From contig PDUC01000038.1 of assembly GCA_002747255.1 (NCBI GenBank), positions 33,501 through 97,500 of the forward strand: DNA of 64,000 nucleotides, written 5' to 3'. Under the pieces are notes generated by a model. The model did not search any database. It saw only the letters and a list, made by a program, of their open reading frames with translations, and was not told where the DNA came from. Shown here piece after piece: positions 54,363-63,987 of the stretch. Made by a program: the position numbers and the translations under genes. The DNA comes from Acidobacteriota bacterium. Its GTDB lineage: Bacteria; Acidobacteriota; Holophagae; Acanthopleuribacterales; Acanthopleuribacteraceae. Each line of letters starts with the position of its first letter. Position 1 is the first letter of the stretch.

Positions 54363-57023
54363 TTGACTAAAAAAACGCTCTACATTATCGATGGCTTTGC
54401 CCATATTTTCAGATCCTTTTACGCCATAAAGCACATAGACAACAATGCTGTTTATGGATTCACCATGTTTCTGAAAAAGCTTTTGGAAACCGAAAATCCA
54501 GACTACATTGTTGTGGCGATGGACTCCAAAGAACCCAGTTTCCGAAGTCAACTTTACAAGCCATACAAAGCCAACCGGCAAGCACCCCCGGAGCCGTTGG
54601 TCCGTCAGATTCCCCTCGTTCAGGAAGCCATTGCAGCCTTTGGCATCAGGGCAATCGAAAAGCCGGGCTATGAAGCAGACGACATTATGGGAACCCTCGC
54701 CCGCGAAGCGGTCAAGCACGACGTGCAGGCTGTTCTGGTGACAGGCGACAAGGATTTGCTCCAGTTGGTCAAAGGGGATCAAATTGTCTATCACGATCCC
54801 AACAAGGGGAACCTCTTTTTAAAAGAGCAGGACGTACCGGGCTTTTTTGGCTGTAAAGCCAATCAAATTGTGGATTTGCTCTCAATTTGGGGCGATGCTT
54901 CCGATAACATTCCAGGCGTACCGGGTGTTGGAGAAAAAGGAGCCAAGAGTCTGATTGAACAGTACGGCGACATTGAAACCATTTACGAAAATCTGGATCA
55001 AATCAAGCGAAAGGCCTATCGCGCCGGTTTTGAAAAAGCCAGAGACAGCATCGAGCTCATGAAGACCCTGGTTACCATTAAAACCGATCTCAATTTGGAG
55101 TTCGACCTCGAATCAATGAAACGCCCCCAATGGAATCAACCGTGTCTCATTGAATTCTTCAAAAAGATGGGTTTCAAGAGTCTGATCGAGCAAACTCATG
55201 TTGCCCTCTCCACAATTGCCAAAGACTATCCCCTGGTTAACTCGGAAAGCGATCTCGAGTCCTGGCTTAACCGCATACGCCAGACGGGTTCTGTTTTTTT
55301 CGATTTAGAAACCAGCTCTCTCACCCCGCACGATGCTCAGATAGCGGGCATTTCGTTTGCCTTGGGCGCGGGAGACGCCTGTTACATTCCCCTGAGACAC
55401 AAGGGCACCGATCAAGCCTGGACAGATTTGGCAGAGTCCAAGCTGAAATCCCTTTTTGAAGAGCCGGGAATTCTGAAATGTGCTCACAATCTCAAGTACG
55501 ATTACAGTGTTCTGACCGCAAGGGGTTGGAACGTTTCGGGCCCTTTTGATGACAGCATGCTGATGTCCTATCTGCTGGAACCACGCCAGAACCGGCATGG
55601 TCTGGACTATCTTGCAGAGCACCTGCTGAATTACCAGACCATAACGTTTGAATCTGTTTGTGGGAAGGGCAAGGATCAAATTGCGTTTAATGAGTTAACA
55701 GCGGAGCAAGCGGTTAACTACGCGGCAGAAGATTCAGACATCGGCTTTCAACTATGGAAACGGTTTCAGCCGCAAATCGAGGAGCGACACCTCTCTGCGG
55801 TCTACAGAGATATAGAGCGGGACTTAATACCGGTTTTGGCGAAAATGGAATTAAACGGCGTTTTGATTGACACGGATTATCTGAAGAACCTTCATGACGT
55901 TCTGGAAGATCAAATCGCCGTTTTGCAAGGGGAAATTTACGCCCTGGCGGGAGAAGAATTCAACATCAAGAGCCCCAAACAGCTGGGTGTGATAATGTTT
56001 GAAAAATGCGGCTTACCCGCTTTAGGGAAAACGGCCAAAACCAAGTCCTATTCAACCAAACAGGAAGTTCTGGAGAAGCTGGCTGCCAGAGGCTACGAGT
56101 TACCCGCGCTGCTGCTTCAATATCGCAGTCTGACCAAGCTGCAATCCACCTATGTGGATAAACTGCCCGGCATGGTTCACCCCAAAACGGGTCGTATTCA
56201 CAGTAATTTCAATCAAATACTCACTGAAACAGGACGGCTTTCCTCCGATAACCCCAACCTGCAGAACATACCCATTCGCACCAGCTGGGGCAGGAAAATT
56301 CGCGAAGCCTTCGTTGCCCGACCCGGTTATGTGCTGCTTGCAGCCGATTACTCGCAAATTGAACTGCGCCTGTTGGCTCATTTTTCTGAAGACCCTACCC
56401 TGGTGAAGGGGTTTCTGACAGGGGAAGACATTCACAGGCGGACAGCCAGCGAGATATTCGATACCGAACTGTCTGAAGTCACCGATGACCAGAGACGCAT
56501 GGCCAAGAGCATCAACTTTGGTCTCATTTACGGTATGGGCGCATTTCGATTGAGCCAGGAATTGGGAATCACGCGCAAGATGGCCACGTCCTATATGGAA
56601 ACCTACTTTTCCAAAATGAAAAAAGTCCCTGAATTCACCGATCGACTGATCGCGGAGACGCGTCAGTCGGGTGAAGTTCGCACCTTGTTTGGAAGGGTGC
56701 GGGAGATTCCCGAAATTCAGTCCAGAAACAAGTCGCTGCAAGCGCGCGGTGAGAGATTGGCCGTCAATACCCTCATCCAGGGCACGGCAGCCGAGCTGAT
56801 CAAGCTGGCCATGATCAATCTGGATCGCGCTTTAACCGAAATGAATTCCAAAGCGGTTATCCTGATGCAGGTTCACGATGAATTGGTTTTGGAGTGCCCG
56901 CTTGAAGAAGCCGACCGCGTTGCTCGATGCCTGGTGGAAACCATGGAAACCGTTCTGTCCTTATCGGTTCCGCTGAGTGTCGATGTGGGACGCGGTCCCA
57001 ACTGGAAGGAGGCCAAAGCATGA
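54363..57023 (+). CDS. polA: DNA polymerase I
   Basis: An 886-residue enzyme with all three activities visible. The 5'-nuclease domain (1-290) has YIIDGFAHIFR, YEADDIMGTL and GDKDLLQLV; the 3'-5' exonuclease domain keeps its acidic residues (FDLETSSL, NLKYDYSVL, YAAEDSDIGFQLW); the polymerase domain has LLAADYSQIELR, KSINFGLIYGM and QVHDELVLE. TTG 54363 is chosen: GGAGG lies 8 nt upstream and the protein then starts TKKTLYIIDG. It ends in an ATGA overlap with the next gene. Confidence 0.95.
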   Translation: MTKKTLYIIDGFAHIFRSFYAIKHIDNNAVYGFTMFLKKLLETENPDYIVVAMDSKEPSFRSQLYKPYKANRQAPPEPLVRQIPLVQEAIAAFGIRAIEKPGYEADDIMGTLAREAVKHDVQAVLVTGDKDLLQLVKGDQIVYHDPNKGNLFLKEQDVPGFFGCKANQIVDLLSIWGDASDNIPGVPGVGEKGAKSLIEQYGDIETIYENLDQIKRKAYRAGFEKARDSIELMKTLVTIKTDLNLEFDLESMKRPQWNQPCLIEFFKKMGFKSLIEQTHVALSTIAKDYPLVNSESDLESWLNRIRQTGSVFFDLETSSLTPHDAQIAGISFALGAGDACYIPLRHKGTDQAWTDLAESKLKSLFEEPGILKCAHNLKYDYSVLTARGWNVSGPFDDSMLMSYLLEPRQNRHGLDYLAEHLLNYQTITFESVCGKGKDQIAFNELTAEQAVNYAAEDSDIGFQLWKRFQPQIEERHLSAVYRDIERDLIPVLAKMELNGVLIDTDYLKNLHDVLEDQIAVLQGEIYALAGEEFNIKSPKQLGVIMFEKCGLPALGKTAKTKSYSTKQEVLEKLAARGYELPALLLQYRSLTKLQSTYVDKLPGMVHPKTGRIHSNFNQILTETGRLSSDNPNLQNIPIRTSWGRKIREAFVARPGYVLLAADYSQIELRLLAHFSEDPTLVKGFLTGEDIHRRTASEIFDTELSEVTDDQRRMAKSINFGLIYGMGAFRLSQELGITRKMATSYMETYFSKMKKVPEFTDRLIAETRQSGEVRTLFGRVREIPEIQSRNKSLQARGERLAVNTLIQGTAAELIKLAMINLDRALTEMNSKAVILMQVHDELVLECPLEEADRVARCLVETMETVLSLSVPLSVDVGRGPNWKEAKA

Positions 57024-58147
57024 TCTCATCTGGAATCCTCATTCTGTTCTTAGCCGTGGGTCAAAGCCCACAGGCTAAAACAGAGAGCAAAGCAAGCCAT
57101 CTGGCGACAAAAATAGCGCGTTCAAAAATTAACGGCCCTGTCCTGAACGATTCGAATTACCAACCTCATAAGTCGGGACACGCATTGCTCAAAGAATGCC
57201 TGGAAGCGGTCAAGAAGCGCTGGTTGCCGATGGAGTACCAGAAATCCAGGGCGGTGGAACTGAATATGGATATGAATTTAAACGTTCGTCCACCGCGGGA
57301 AACGGGCCTGACAGAGCGCATGGAACTTGATATCTCTGTCGAAGGCGTGGCAATGCCTAACGAACAATACAAATTAAAGGTAAATGGTAAAATTGGCGAA
57401 ATCGATCTCATTAAAAGCCGAACGCGTCGTATGACCGTCTACCATACGGGCAACAGTTTTTCAGATCAGCCACTGCCCAGAAATGACAATGCCAACATCA
57501 ATAATTACAGGAGTTACGCACTCCGTCACTTAGGTCAGATGAGTGATGTTCTTCTAAATAAAGGCGGCTACCGCATTAAATACCTCGGTTCGGGAAATTA
57601 CCAAGGCCAACTGATCGATCGGATTGGTCTTTCCAAAGCGTCATCCAGAAAAGGAAAACGAAAAACCCAGAAAGCGCCTGTTCCCATGAACAGGATCTGG
57701 ACATTCTGGCAGACCGGGCAGTATGAAGTTTGGATTTATCAGGGATCGAAACTACCTGCCGCCGTTTTCTATGCCAATCCGGATGATCACATCTACGCCA
57801 ATTTCACCATTGATTACAACCAGAGCTTTTTACCGGATTTGTTCGTCCTGCAAAATAACTCGACCGGCTTTGAAGGTCGAACGGAGATTCGGCTGCACTA
57901 CACAAGAAAGGGGCTGCTGGAACTCGTCAGTTTTGAATTTCACACCTCAGACGGTCATCAGATGCACTTCAACGCCAGGCTCCGCTTTTTACAGGAAGCA
58001 GAAGATGGACTCATCAGCGGCATTCCACCCTTCGGCTATCAGAAAATCAATCAGGATCATCTGAAACTGTTGCTCATGACTCAAACGGCAGGCAATCTCC
58101 TGAATCTGAAACAACACGGATTAAAACTCAAAAATTTCAAGTTCTAA
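57020..58147 (+). CDS. exported protein of unknown function
   Basis: 375 residues with a short signal peptide (MISSGILILFLAVGQSPQA). The mature part is rich in beta-strand patterns (ELNMDMNLNVRPPRETG; EQYKLKVNGKIGEIDLI; EVWIYQGSKLPAAVFY; NFTIDYNQSFLPDLFVLQNNS) and basic patches (SSRKGKRKTQKAP). It has the rough shape of a periplasmic lipid- or lipoprotein-carrier fold, but I do not recognise a family. Translationally coupled to polA (ATGA), followed 11 nt later by the rhomboid gene. Confidence 0.7.
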   Translation: MISSGILILFLAVGQSPQAKTESKASHLATKIARSKINGPVLNDSNYQPHKSGHALLKECLEAVKKRWLPMEYQKSRAVELNMDMNLNVRPPRETGLTERMELDISVEGVAMPNEQYKLKVNGKIGEIDLIKSRTRRMTVYHTGNSFSDQPLPRNDNANINNYRSYALRHLGQMSDVLLNKGGYRIKYLGSGNYQGQLIDRIGLSKASSRKGKRKTQKAPVPMNRIWTFWQTGQYEVWIYQGSKLPAAVFYANPDDHIYANFTIDYNQSFLPDLFVLQNNSTGFEGRTEIRLHYTRKGLLELVSFEFHTSDGHQMHFNARLRFLQEAEDGLISGIPPFGYQKINQDHLKLLLMTQTAGNLLNLKQHGLKLKNFKF

Positions 58148-58158
58148 CAGGGAAAAGC

Positions 58159-58806
58159 ATGGAACAGGAACAGCAAAAACGCGAATTCATGTGGAATTTC
58201 AAGTTCTCCGGGCTTGTTCTTCTGATGATTTGGTTTGTTGCCTTTCTCACGACCTTCTTCCCTGAGTTGAAACAGGAGTTGGGTGTCATTCCGCGTTCCC
58301 TTAACGGAGCATACGGCATTATCACCATGTGGCTAGTCCACAAAGATCAGGCCCACCTTCTCTCAAACAGCTCTCCTGTCTTCCTGCTCTGCCTGTTCAC
58401 CATGCTTTTCTATCCAAAAATAGCCTACAAAGTCCTGGCATCGACGTTGGTTCTTGCCGGCGCTTTTCTGTGGTGTTTCGGCCGTGGTTACGCGGTCCAT
58501 ATCGGGGCTAGCGGCTGGATCTACGCTTTGGCGGCATTCCTCTTTTTCAGCGGTATTTTCAGAAGAGACAAAAGATCTATCGGTGCTGCCCTTCTGGTTG
58601 CTTTTCTCTACGGCGGCATGGTCTGGGGTATTTTTCCTGTCTACAAAGATGTTTCATGGGATGGGCATCTTTTCGGAGCTATAGCTGGCGGCATGGTTGC
58701 CCTGTACTATCGCGATCACTACAGAGAGCCTCTGGAACTGGAAGAAGATGATCTGGATGAGGAGGGTCCGGAGTACTGGAAAATTGATTATGAATCCGAC
58801 AGTTAA
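58159..58806 (+). CDS. rhomboid-family intramembrane serine protease
   Basis: 215 residues, six transmembrane helices. HLLSN (His66) in helix 2, the nucleophile in IGASGWIYA (Ser118) and the partner His170 in SWDGHLFGAIAGG form the rhomboid dyad. The C-terminal tail is strongly acidic (EPLELEEDDLDEE) and cytoplasmic. It cleaves membrane-anchored substrates, unknown here. Last gene of the polA operon before a terminator. Confidence 0.88.
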   Translation: MEQEQQKREFMWNFKFSGLVLLMIWFVAFLTTFFPELKQELGVIPRSLNGAYGIITMWLVHKDQAHLLSNSSPVFLLCLFTMLFYPKIAYKVLASTLVLAGAFLWCFGRGYAVHIGASGWIYALAAFLFFSGIFRRDKRSIGAALLVAFLYGGMVWGIFPVYKDVSWDGHLFGAIAGGMVALYYRDHYREPLELEEDDLDEEGPEYWKIDYESDS

Positions 58807-58934
58807 TGGTCCGGGTTCTGCAATCAACGACATGCATCACACCAGGACATCTGCCGCTTCAACCAATGAACCTGGGTTTATCCATCGAATCATCCCTGTT
58901 GAACTGAAAATCCACCCATAGACTACATACTGCC

Positions 58935-58952
58935 AAGTGATTCAAATCACTT
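58935..58952 (+). terminator. Rho-independent terminator after the rhomboid gene
   Basis: AAGTGAT (58935-58941) pairs with ATCACTT (58946-58952) around TCAA, followed by ACTTTTTACTG. It lies 130 nt after the rhomboid stop. Upstream of the next gene, TTGAGT and a TTGTAT-like -10 occur near 58979-59010, as a weak promoter candidate. Confidence 0.6.
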
Positions 58953-59044
58953 ACTTTTTACTGTCAAAAGTGGAATATTGAGTTAGATGGATGGCTAGTA
59001 TTTGTATACAGAGCAATTATAAAGAGAATTGAAAGTGAAACTTC

Positions 59045-59692
59045 ATGGAACGTCAGGACATTTTAAATAAAGACAATCTCTCAGGAGAGAAACTCCAAAA
59101 TGCCTCGCTGGGCTTTTGCGATCTGCGTGGAAAGAACTTCCGCGGTGCCGATTTATCTCACGCTCATTTAGGATACTCTGATCTCCGTGGGGCAGACTTG
59201 AGAAACGCCAATTTATTCGGTGCCAATCTTGGGGAAGCGGATTTAAGGGGAGCAGATCTTAGATATTGCGATTTCAGACATACCAATCTGGAAGGCGCGA
59301 AACTCTCCGGTGCAGATATTCGCGAGTGTTCTCACGGTGTTCTATTGCCAAACAACAGCTCTTCTACCAGGTCACTTCAAAACCTGCTGTCCCCTGTCTG
59401 GACAGAAACCAGAGAATTTAAAGAGGCCCGAGAAGAAGGCTACCACCCTGTAAGTTACTGGGGAGAACAATACAACGTCGAGGGATCCGGCACACTTTAT
59501 CGCGATAAAAAACGATGGGCATATATCAAAAAAAAGCTCGGTGTTCTCGTCTTTGGTGACAAGGAAACATTCAAGGAAGTTCGTCTGGTTCAGAGATATC
59601 AAAACTATGCCCAATGGGCTTACATGGTAACACAAAAGGGCTTTGAACGCATGGCCCGTCAGCTTGGTTACAAAATTAGCGAAAAACACTAA
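59045..59692 (+). CDS. pentapeptide-repeat protein with C-terminal domain
   Basis: 215 residues. About 16 pentapeptides of the A(D/N)Lxx type occupy residues 12-95 (GADLSHAHLGYSDLRGADL), forming a right-handed quadrilateral helix. The C-terminal 115 residues are a separate basic, aromatic-rich domain (WGEQYNVEGSGTLYRDKKRW; YQNYAQWAYMVT) I do not recognise. No signal peptide, so cytoplasmic. Some pentapeptide proteins shield DNA gyrase, but most are of unknown function. Confidence 0.8.
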   Translation: MERQDILNKDNLSGEKLQNASLGFCDLRGKNFRGADLSHAHLGYSDLRGADLRNANLFGANLGEADLRGADLRYCDFRHTNLEGAKLSGADIRECSHGVLLPNNSSSTRSLQNLLSPVWTETREFKEAREEGYHPVSYWGEQYNVEGSGTLYRDKKRWAYIKKKLGVLVFGDKETFKEVRLVQRYQNYAQWAYMVTQKGFERMARQLGYKISEKH

Positions 59693-59770
59693 CTGCCTTG
59701 GCTTGCTGTCGCCTTTTCAAAGCGAAGTATATCTGCTAGAATTTTTTCTAATTTATGGCCAGGAGATACC

Positions 59771-60118
59771 ATGACAAAAACGCTGATACGAACCACTCTC
59801 ATCAGTCAGGCTTTAGCGGCTTTGCTGCTTTTCGTACTTTGGTTGCAGGGCTACCGGAACCCGCTGGAAGGTGGACACATTGAGGCCATTGGCCAAGTAT
59901 TATCGAGTGTGGATATTGCCTGTGGACTTATTGTTTACTATCAATCCGGGAGCAAAAAGAAAATCAGCTTTGTCCTTTTCATCCTTCCCGTCATAGCGGC
60001 TCCCATGTTCTTTTTTATCGGCGGAAGAATCCAAACCGCCCTTTTCTACATGGTCATTTCCATAGGTATTCAAGTGCTTGCCGTCTATCGCTACTGGAAA
60101 AGTACAAGAGGCAGCTAG
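59771..60118 (+). CDS. small four-helix membrane protein
   Basis: 115 residues with four hydrophobic helices (about 8-24, 39-55, 63-83, 87-104). No family recognised. Shine-Dalgarno CCAGGAG. The next gene starts on the base after its stop codon, so both are one transcription and translation unit. Confidence 0.7.
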   Translation: MTKTLIRTTLISQALAALLLFVLWLQGYRNPLEGGHIEAIGQVLSSVDIACGLIVYYQSGSKKKISFVLFILPVIAAPMFFFIGGRIQTALFYMVISIGIQVLAVYRYWKSTRGS

Positions 60119-60820
60119 ATGAAGCATTGCAAGGAACCCCCTTTTTATCTAGTGCTTACAGGTCTTGTTTTGGCAACATGTCTGGCTTTGGGCTTTCAAC
60201 TCAAAGATGGAAATCTGCTTGTTTCAGGCAGAGTGGTTGCCCAAAATATGTCCGTAAGCCGCATGCTCTCTGCTCTTTTAAGCCTGTCCGGCCCTTTCAT
60301 TGTCTTTATTCCCTTCTATTCAATGGCCGGTAAAGTTCCATTCCGGCAAGCTCTGATAAGGGCCAGCCTCGCTCCCTGGCTTTTGCTGATGCCATCAATT
60401 TGTGTTCTGGTTTTGAAGGGAGAAGGACTTCAAGGGGCAACCATCGCTGTCCTCTTTTTGATGTCCGCTTTCATTTCAACGCTCACCATGTGGCTGTTAC
60501 TTTTGCATAAGCGCTTCAAATGGCCGACCCTCTATCTAACATGGGCTTGTCTATGGATGTCCACAGAGTTCCTGGCCTACCTGCAGAACTATCTGGCTCC
60601 TTACCTCGACTCCCTTTTAATCAAAGCAATTGGTTATCTTTACTGGTTGTGTCCTCCCATCAACTTCGTGCAAAGCACCCTTGAACCTGTGTTGAACAAC
60701 AGCTCACTGCCATGGACAGAAACAGTCAAACTGGTGGGACATATACTCTTCCTTGTGACCGTACTTTTGTTTTTCAGGAAAAAGACAACTGCAGAAAACA
60801 GCTCTAGCCACAATCATTGA
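60119..60820 (+). CDS. multi-helix membrane protein
   Basis: 233 residues with about six transmembrane helices, beginning with YLVLTGLVLATCLALGF and ending in a short charged tail (FRKKTTAENSSSHNH). The pattern loosely resembles ABC-2-type permease or ABC-exporter accessory subunits, but no ATPase gene is adjacent, so this is only a suggestion. Immediately coupled to the 115-residue gene. Confidence 0.65.
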   Translation: MKHCKEPPFYLVLTGLVLATCLALGFQLKDGNLLVSGRVVAQNMSVSRMLSALLSLSGPFIVFIPFYSMAGKVPFRQALIRASLAPWLLLMPSICVLVLKGEGLQGATIAVLFLMSAFISTLTMWLLLLHKRFKWPTLYLTWACLWMSTEFLAYLQNYLAPYLDSLLIKAIGYLYWLCPPINFVQSTLEPVLNNSSLPWTETVKLVGHILFLVTVLLFFRKKTTAENSSSHNH

Positions 60821-60972
60821 TTTACAAAAACAGTGCCATGAGAACACTTTTATATCCCTCAGCATTGACAGCGAAACCTCCCTTTCCTATGATTGGGTTT
60901 CGCCTCCAGGAGTTTCTTACTCCCAAAACTGTGGTTTTACACAGGAAGGTTTAAATCAAAGGACTGTCCTCA

Positions 60973-63876
60973 ATGAAGAAATTTATTATTTTGACTTTTA
61001 TTTCCATATTCTATTTCGGTTGCTATCGGGAAACCGCTCTTCCCCTGTCTCCCATTGTCGGAACTCAAATAACAACCGATAACATTGAGACAATGCCATC
61101 CGGTGTTGAGGCGACAGGAATCGTTGGCGATTACACGCTGTTTAACAACTACGTTCAACTCGTTGTTCAGGGCAACACTTGGAGCCCGAACTATTGCCTT
61201 TATGAACCTCTTTCTGGCGGTGCCATTGTCGATCTCGCGACGCGCACCACGGGGTATTCACAGGAACAAATCAGTAAAAATGACGATGGAATTCATCTCA
61301 TTCGTCAAGGTGTCAATCTCAGCTCGCAAACCGTCATCGGATATCACTCCATTCATGTCACTCAAAAAGATCGTGACATGGCCTATTTAACAATGGAAGG
61401 AAAAGTATTTGATCTTGATGGCAGCCTGTCACAAAGCGGAGCGGCTGTCTCGCCTGCAGACCACAGCCTCCAGGGTGTCCATGTTCAAACAGAAATCAGT
61501 CTGACCCCGTCAAGGGACATAGAAAACAACGACAATGCTGCGGTCAATTTCTTTAAAATAACGACCGTCATATCCAACACAAGTCAACTAAACGTTCCTA
61601 TTTACACTGTTCATGACAGTGTCCTGCTTCAAAAGAACACCTACGACTCCTTCATTCCCTACCCCGATTGGGGTTTTGAGAAGCCCAGGGAGGGCGAAAG
61701 AACCTCTGTCACAGGCGATGCCTATCCCCCGTATGTCCTGTTCCAATCTCGACAGGAGAATAGCGCCAATATGTTCTTCACCTCTCAACTGGACGGACTT
61801 TTTTCCGCAAACCGCGAATCGGAAATGGATAGCGATCGCATCATGGTCGGTAAATTCTACACAAGTCAGGCCGGTCTGGCACCGGGAGAACAGCTGACCT
61901 ACATCAGGGAACTTCACGCTTACGTCAGCAGCACGCCCCCCCAAGCCCTCTACGCAAGAATGGTGAACTACTATCAAGAATCTCTAAAGGAAGACAGCAT
62001 TTACAAGCAAACGGGAACCCTCGGGTTTGTCTATAACGCCAATGCCTCTCCCGGTGGTGAGTTCATCGCGGAACACATTAGCCCTGAAATTCAGTGGTTT
62101 GACGGGAAATCCTTCCAACCCGTTTCACCTGAGAAGCCCTTTCCCGTCTGGGGCAGCAGAAAACTCAGCTCATCTTTCACGTTTGAAGTGCCCATCGGCC
62201 AATATCAACTGCAAGCGCAGGCCTTTCAATCAAACCCAGTAACATTTTCCTACAGAGAACGCACAGATATCAATGAAGATGGAGAAGAAATCGTGGTGGA
62301 AGAGCCCTTCTACGTCAAAGAAGACAAGTTCTTTAATATGGGAGCTCTTGATATCGGTGAACATCACGCCAGCATTGCCGTTTCAGGAGAAGATGACAGT
62401 GGTTCGAGAAGATTGTACCGCTTTACAACCCAGCCAACAGATGGAGGAAACCTTCCCATTGTAGGGCCTTCTCCCTCCGGAGCTGGCGGGAACACCCTTT
62501 ACCCCTCTGAATTTGTAACTCAGTTGTTTTTACCTCAGGGTACTTTTGATATTTACATTTCCCACGGTCCGCTTTTCTACGTCAATACAGTTCCGACTAC
62601 CGTCAGCGAAATATCGGAGATTAACGAATACGGTGAAACACAAACCTCCTTCTCGTCCTCTGAATCCACAATTAAAGCCAATTTGAGGCCTGCGATTGAT
62701 TTACAAGGCTATTTCTCCGCTGACTTTGGTATTGCAACGGCCTACCATGAACGAGGTTTGAACAACCCGGTCAATGTAACCGCTTTTGCTGAAGCAGAAG
62801 ACCTGGATGTCGTTTTCTTTGTAGACACCAATAAAATTTCCCAAACCAAGACGTTTCTCGCCGGTAAGTCCAGCATTCTGGGAAGCTTCGTCAAAAAAGA
62901 TGACGATGATGACAACATCAAACTGGATGACATCATCACACCTGCCTTCGCTTATTGCACACGAGGCGTACCAACCGAAACCTACCCCTACGGCAAGGGC
63001 AGCTTCGCTGTACTGGGGATTTTAGAGGACGATATATCCAGCAATCCACCTCAATTATGGGGCGATCCGGCCGATTTTTACGATCAAGTGAAAAGCACCT
63101 TCCCTGACAGCTTGATTATGGTTCAAAACCCAAGGGGCCCACTTGAAAGTCAGCGCGCGTTCTTCAGCGCTATCGCAGCCATGCTCGGTTTAAACGCCAA
63201 TGAAACCCTGCCCGTAGATAACACCTACTTTTCCCGCCTGTCTGGCAGTGGCTCCAGTACCACCTGGCTTGACTTTGATCTCATTCAAATCCTCGATGGC
63301 AATGACTATCAAGGCTATTTACAGACACGTGCCGATTGGTTCAATCTTCTCAATGCGGGCATCTACAAACCCATCACCGGCGGCTCATCAGTAGGCAGTA
63401 CCGCCAACTTATGCGTGGGAGCTGTGCGAACCTTCGTGGCTGTCACCCCCGGATCCGAACACAAAGACTACGACATGACCGAATTCTGGAACTCCACACG
63501 CCAGGGGAATATGTTTGTAACCAATGGCCCGATCATTGAAGCCAGTATCGGTGGAGCCACTTACGGCGAAACCACTCAAGGCAGTTCCAGCCTCGAGCTG
63601 AAAATACAAGCCGCAGCCTGGATTCCCGTTCAATCTGCGAGAATCTATGTAGACGGCGTCCTCGCTCAAAAACTTCAGCTAGACGCCAGCCAACAGGTTC
63701 GCTTCGAAGGCACCATCCCGCTTGAACTCTCTGCTGGCAGCCACTGGGTCGTTGTTGAAGCCGGCACAGAGTTGGAAACCTACATTCCGGGCACCCCGGC
63801 GGGCACATTCAGCACCGTCTACCGAAACCACACCCCCATTGCTATCACCAATCCCATATTCGTCAACGTGAATTGA
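60973..63876 (+). CDS. large lipoprotein related to CehA/McbA PHP hydrolases, metal ligands lost
   Basis: 967 residues with a lipoprotein signal (IFYFGC, Cys17). Residues 20-570 are beta-rich domains of unknown type. From about 575 the chain follows the CehA/McbA PHP-hydrolase layout, but each metal motif is altered: DLHxHS corresponds to SADFGIAT (Asp584), TDHN to VDTN (617-620), and the late DSH to GSSVGS (804-809); FVTNGPIIEAS (about 847) matches the conserved end. So it looks like a surface or periplasmic pseudoenzyme. A final beta-sandwich (about 860-967) resembles an Ig-like module. No partner gene is visible. Confidence 0.65.
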   Translation: MKKFIILTFISIFYFGCYRETALPLSPIVGTQITTDNIETMPSGVEATGIVGDYTLFNNYVQLVVQGNTWSPNYCLYEPLSGGAIVDLATRTTGYSQEQISKNDDGIHLIRQGVNLSSQTVIGYHSIHVTQKDRDMAYLTMEGKVFDLDGSLSQSGAAVSPADHSLQGVHVQTEISLTPSRDIENNDNAAVNFFKITTVISNTSQLNVPIYTVHDSVLLQKNTYDSFIPYPDWGFEKPREGERTSVTGDAYPPYVLFQSRQENSANMFFTSQLDGLFSANRESEMDSDRIMVGKFYTSQAGLAPGEQLTYIRELHAYVSSTPPQALYARMVNYYQESLKEDSIYKQTGTLGFVYNANASPGGEFIAEHISPEIQWFDGKSFQPVSPEKPFPVWGSRKLSSSFTFEVPIGQYQLQAQAFQSNPVTFSYRERTDINEDGEEIVVEEPFYVKEDKFFNMGALDIGEHHASIAVSGEDDSGSRRLYRFTTQPTDGGNLPIVGPSPSGAGGNTLYPSEFVTQLFLPQGTFDIYISHGPLFYVNTVPTTVSEISEINEYGETQTSFSSSESTIKANLRPAIDLQGYFSADFGIATAYHERGLNNPVNVTAFAEAEDLDVVFFVDTNKISQTKTFLAGKSSILGSFVKKDDDDDNIKLDDIITPAFAYCTRGVPTETYPYGKGSFAVLGILEDDISSNPPQLWGDPADFYDQVKSTFPDSLIMVQNPRGPLESQRAFFSAIAAMLGLNANETLPVDNTYFSRLSGSGSSTTWLDFDLIQILDGNDYQGYLQTRADWFNLLNAGIYKPITGGSSVGSTANLCVGAVRTFVAVTPGSEHKDYDMTEFWNSTRQGNMFVTNGPIIEASIGGATYGETTQGSSSLELKIQAAAWIPVQSARIYVDGVLAQKLQLDASQQVRFEGTIPLELSAGSHWVVVEAGTELETYIPGTPAGTFSTVYRNHTPIAITNPIFVNVN

Positions 63877-63959
63877 CTCATGGTTCTTTTTTTTGTATAG
63901 CAACGTAAGCGTTTATTAAAAGCCGCCTGATATTTTTCAATTAATTTGTTTAATCTACA

Positions 63960-63983
63960 CTCCTGAACTCATTCAGGAGGTGA
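63960..63983 (+). promoter_or_regulatory. hairpin sequestering the Shine-Dalgarno of the last gene
   Basis: CTCCTGAA (63960-63967) pairs perfectly with TTCAGGAG (63972-63979), loop CTCA. The right arm contains the strong ribosome-binding sequence AGGAGGTGA (63975-63983) for the TTG at 63988. A possible TTTAAT -10 at 63949-63954 would put the transcript start right at the hairpin. No U-tract follows, so it is not a usual terminator. Confidence 0.6.
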
Positions 63984-63987
63984 TACG

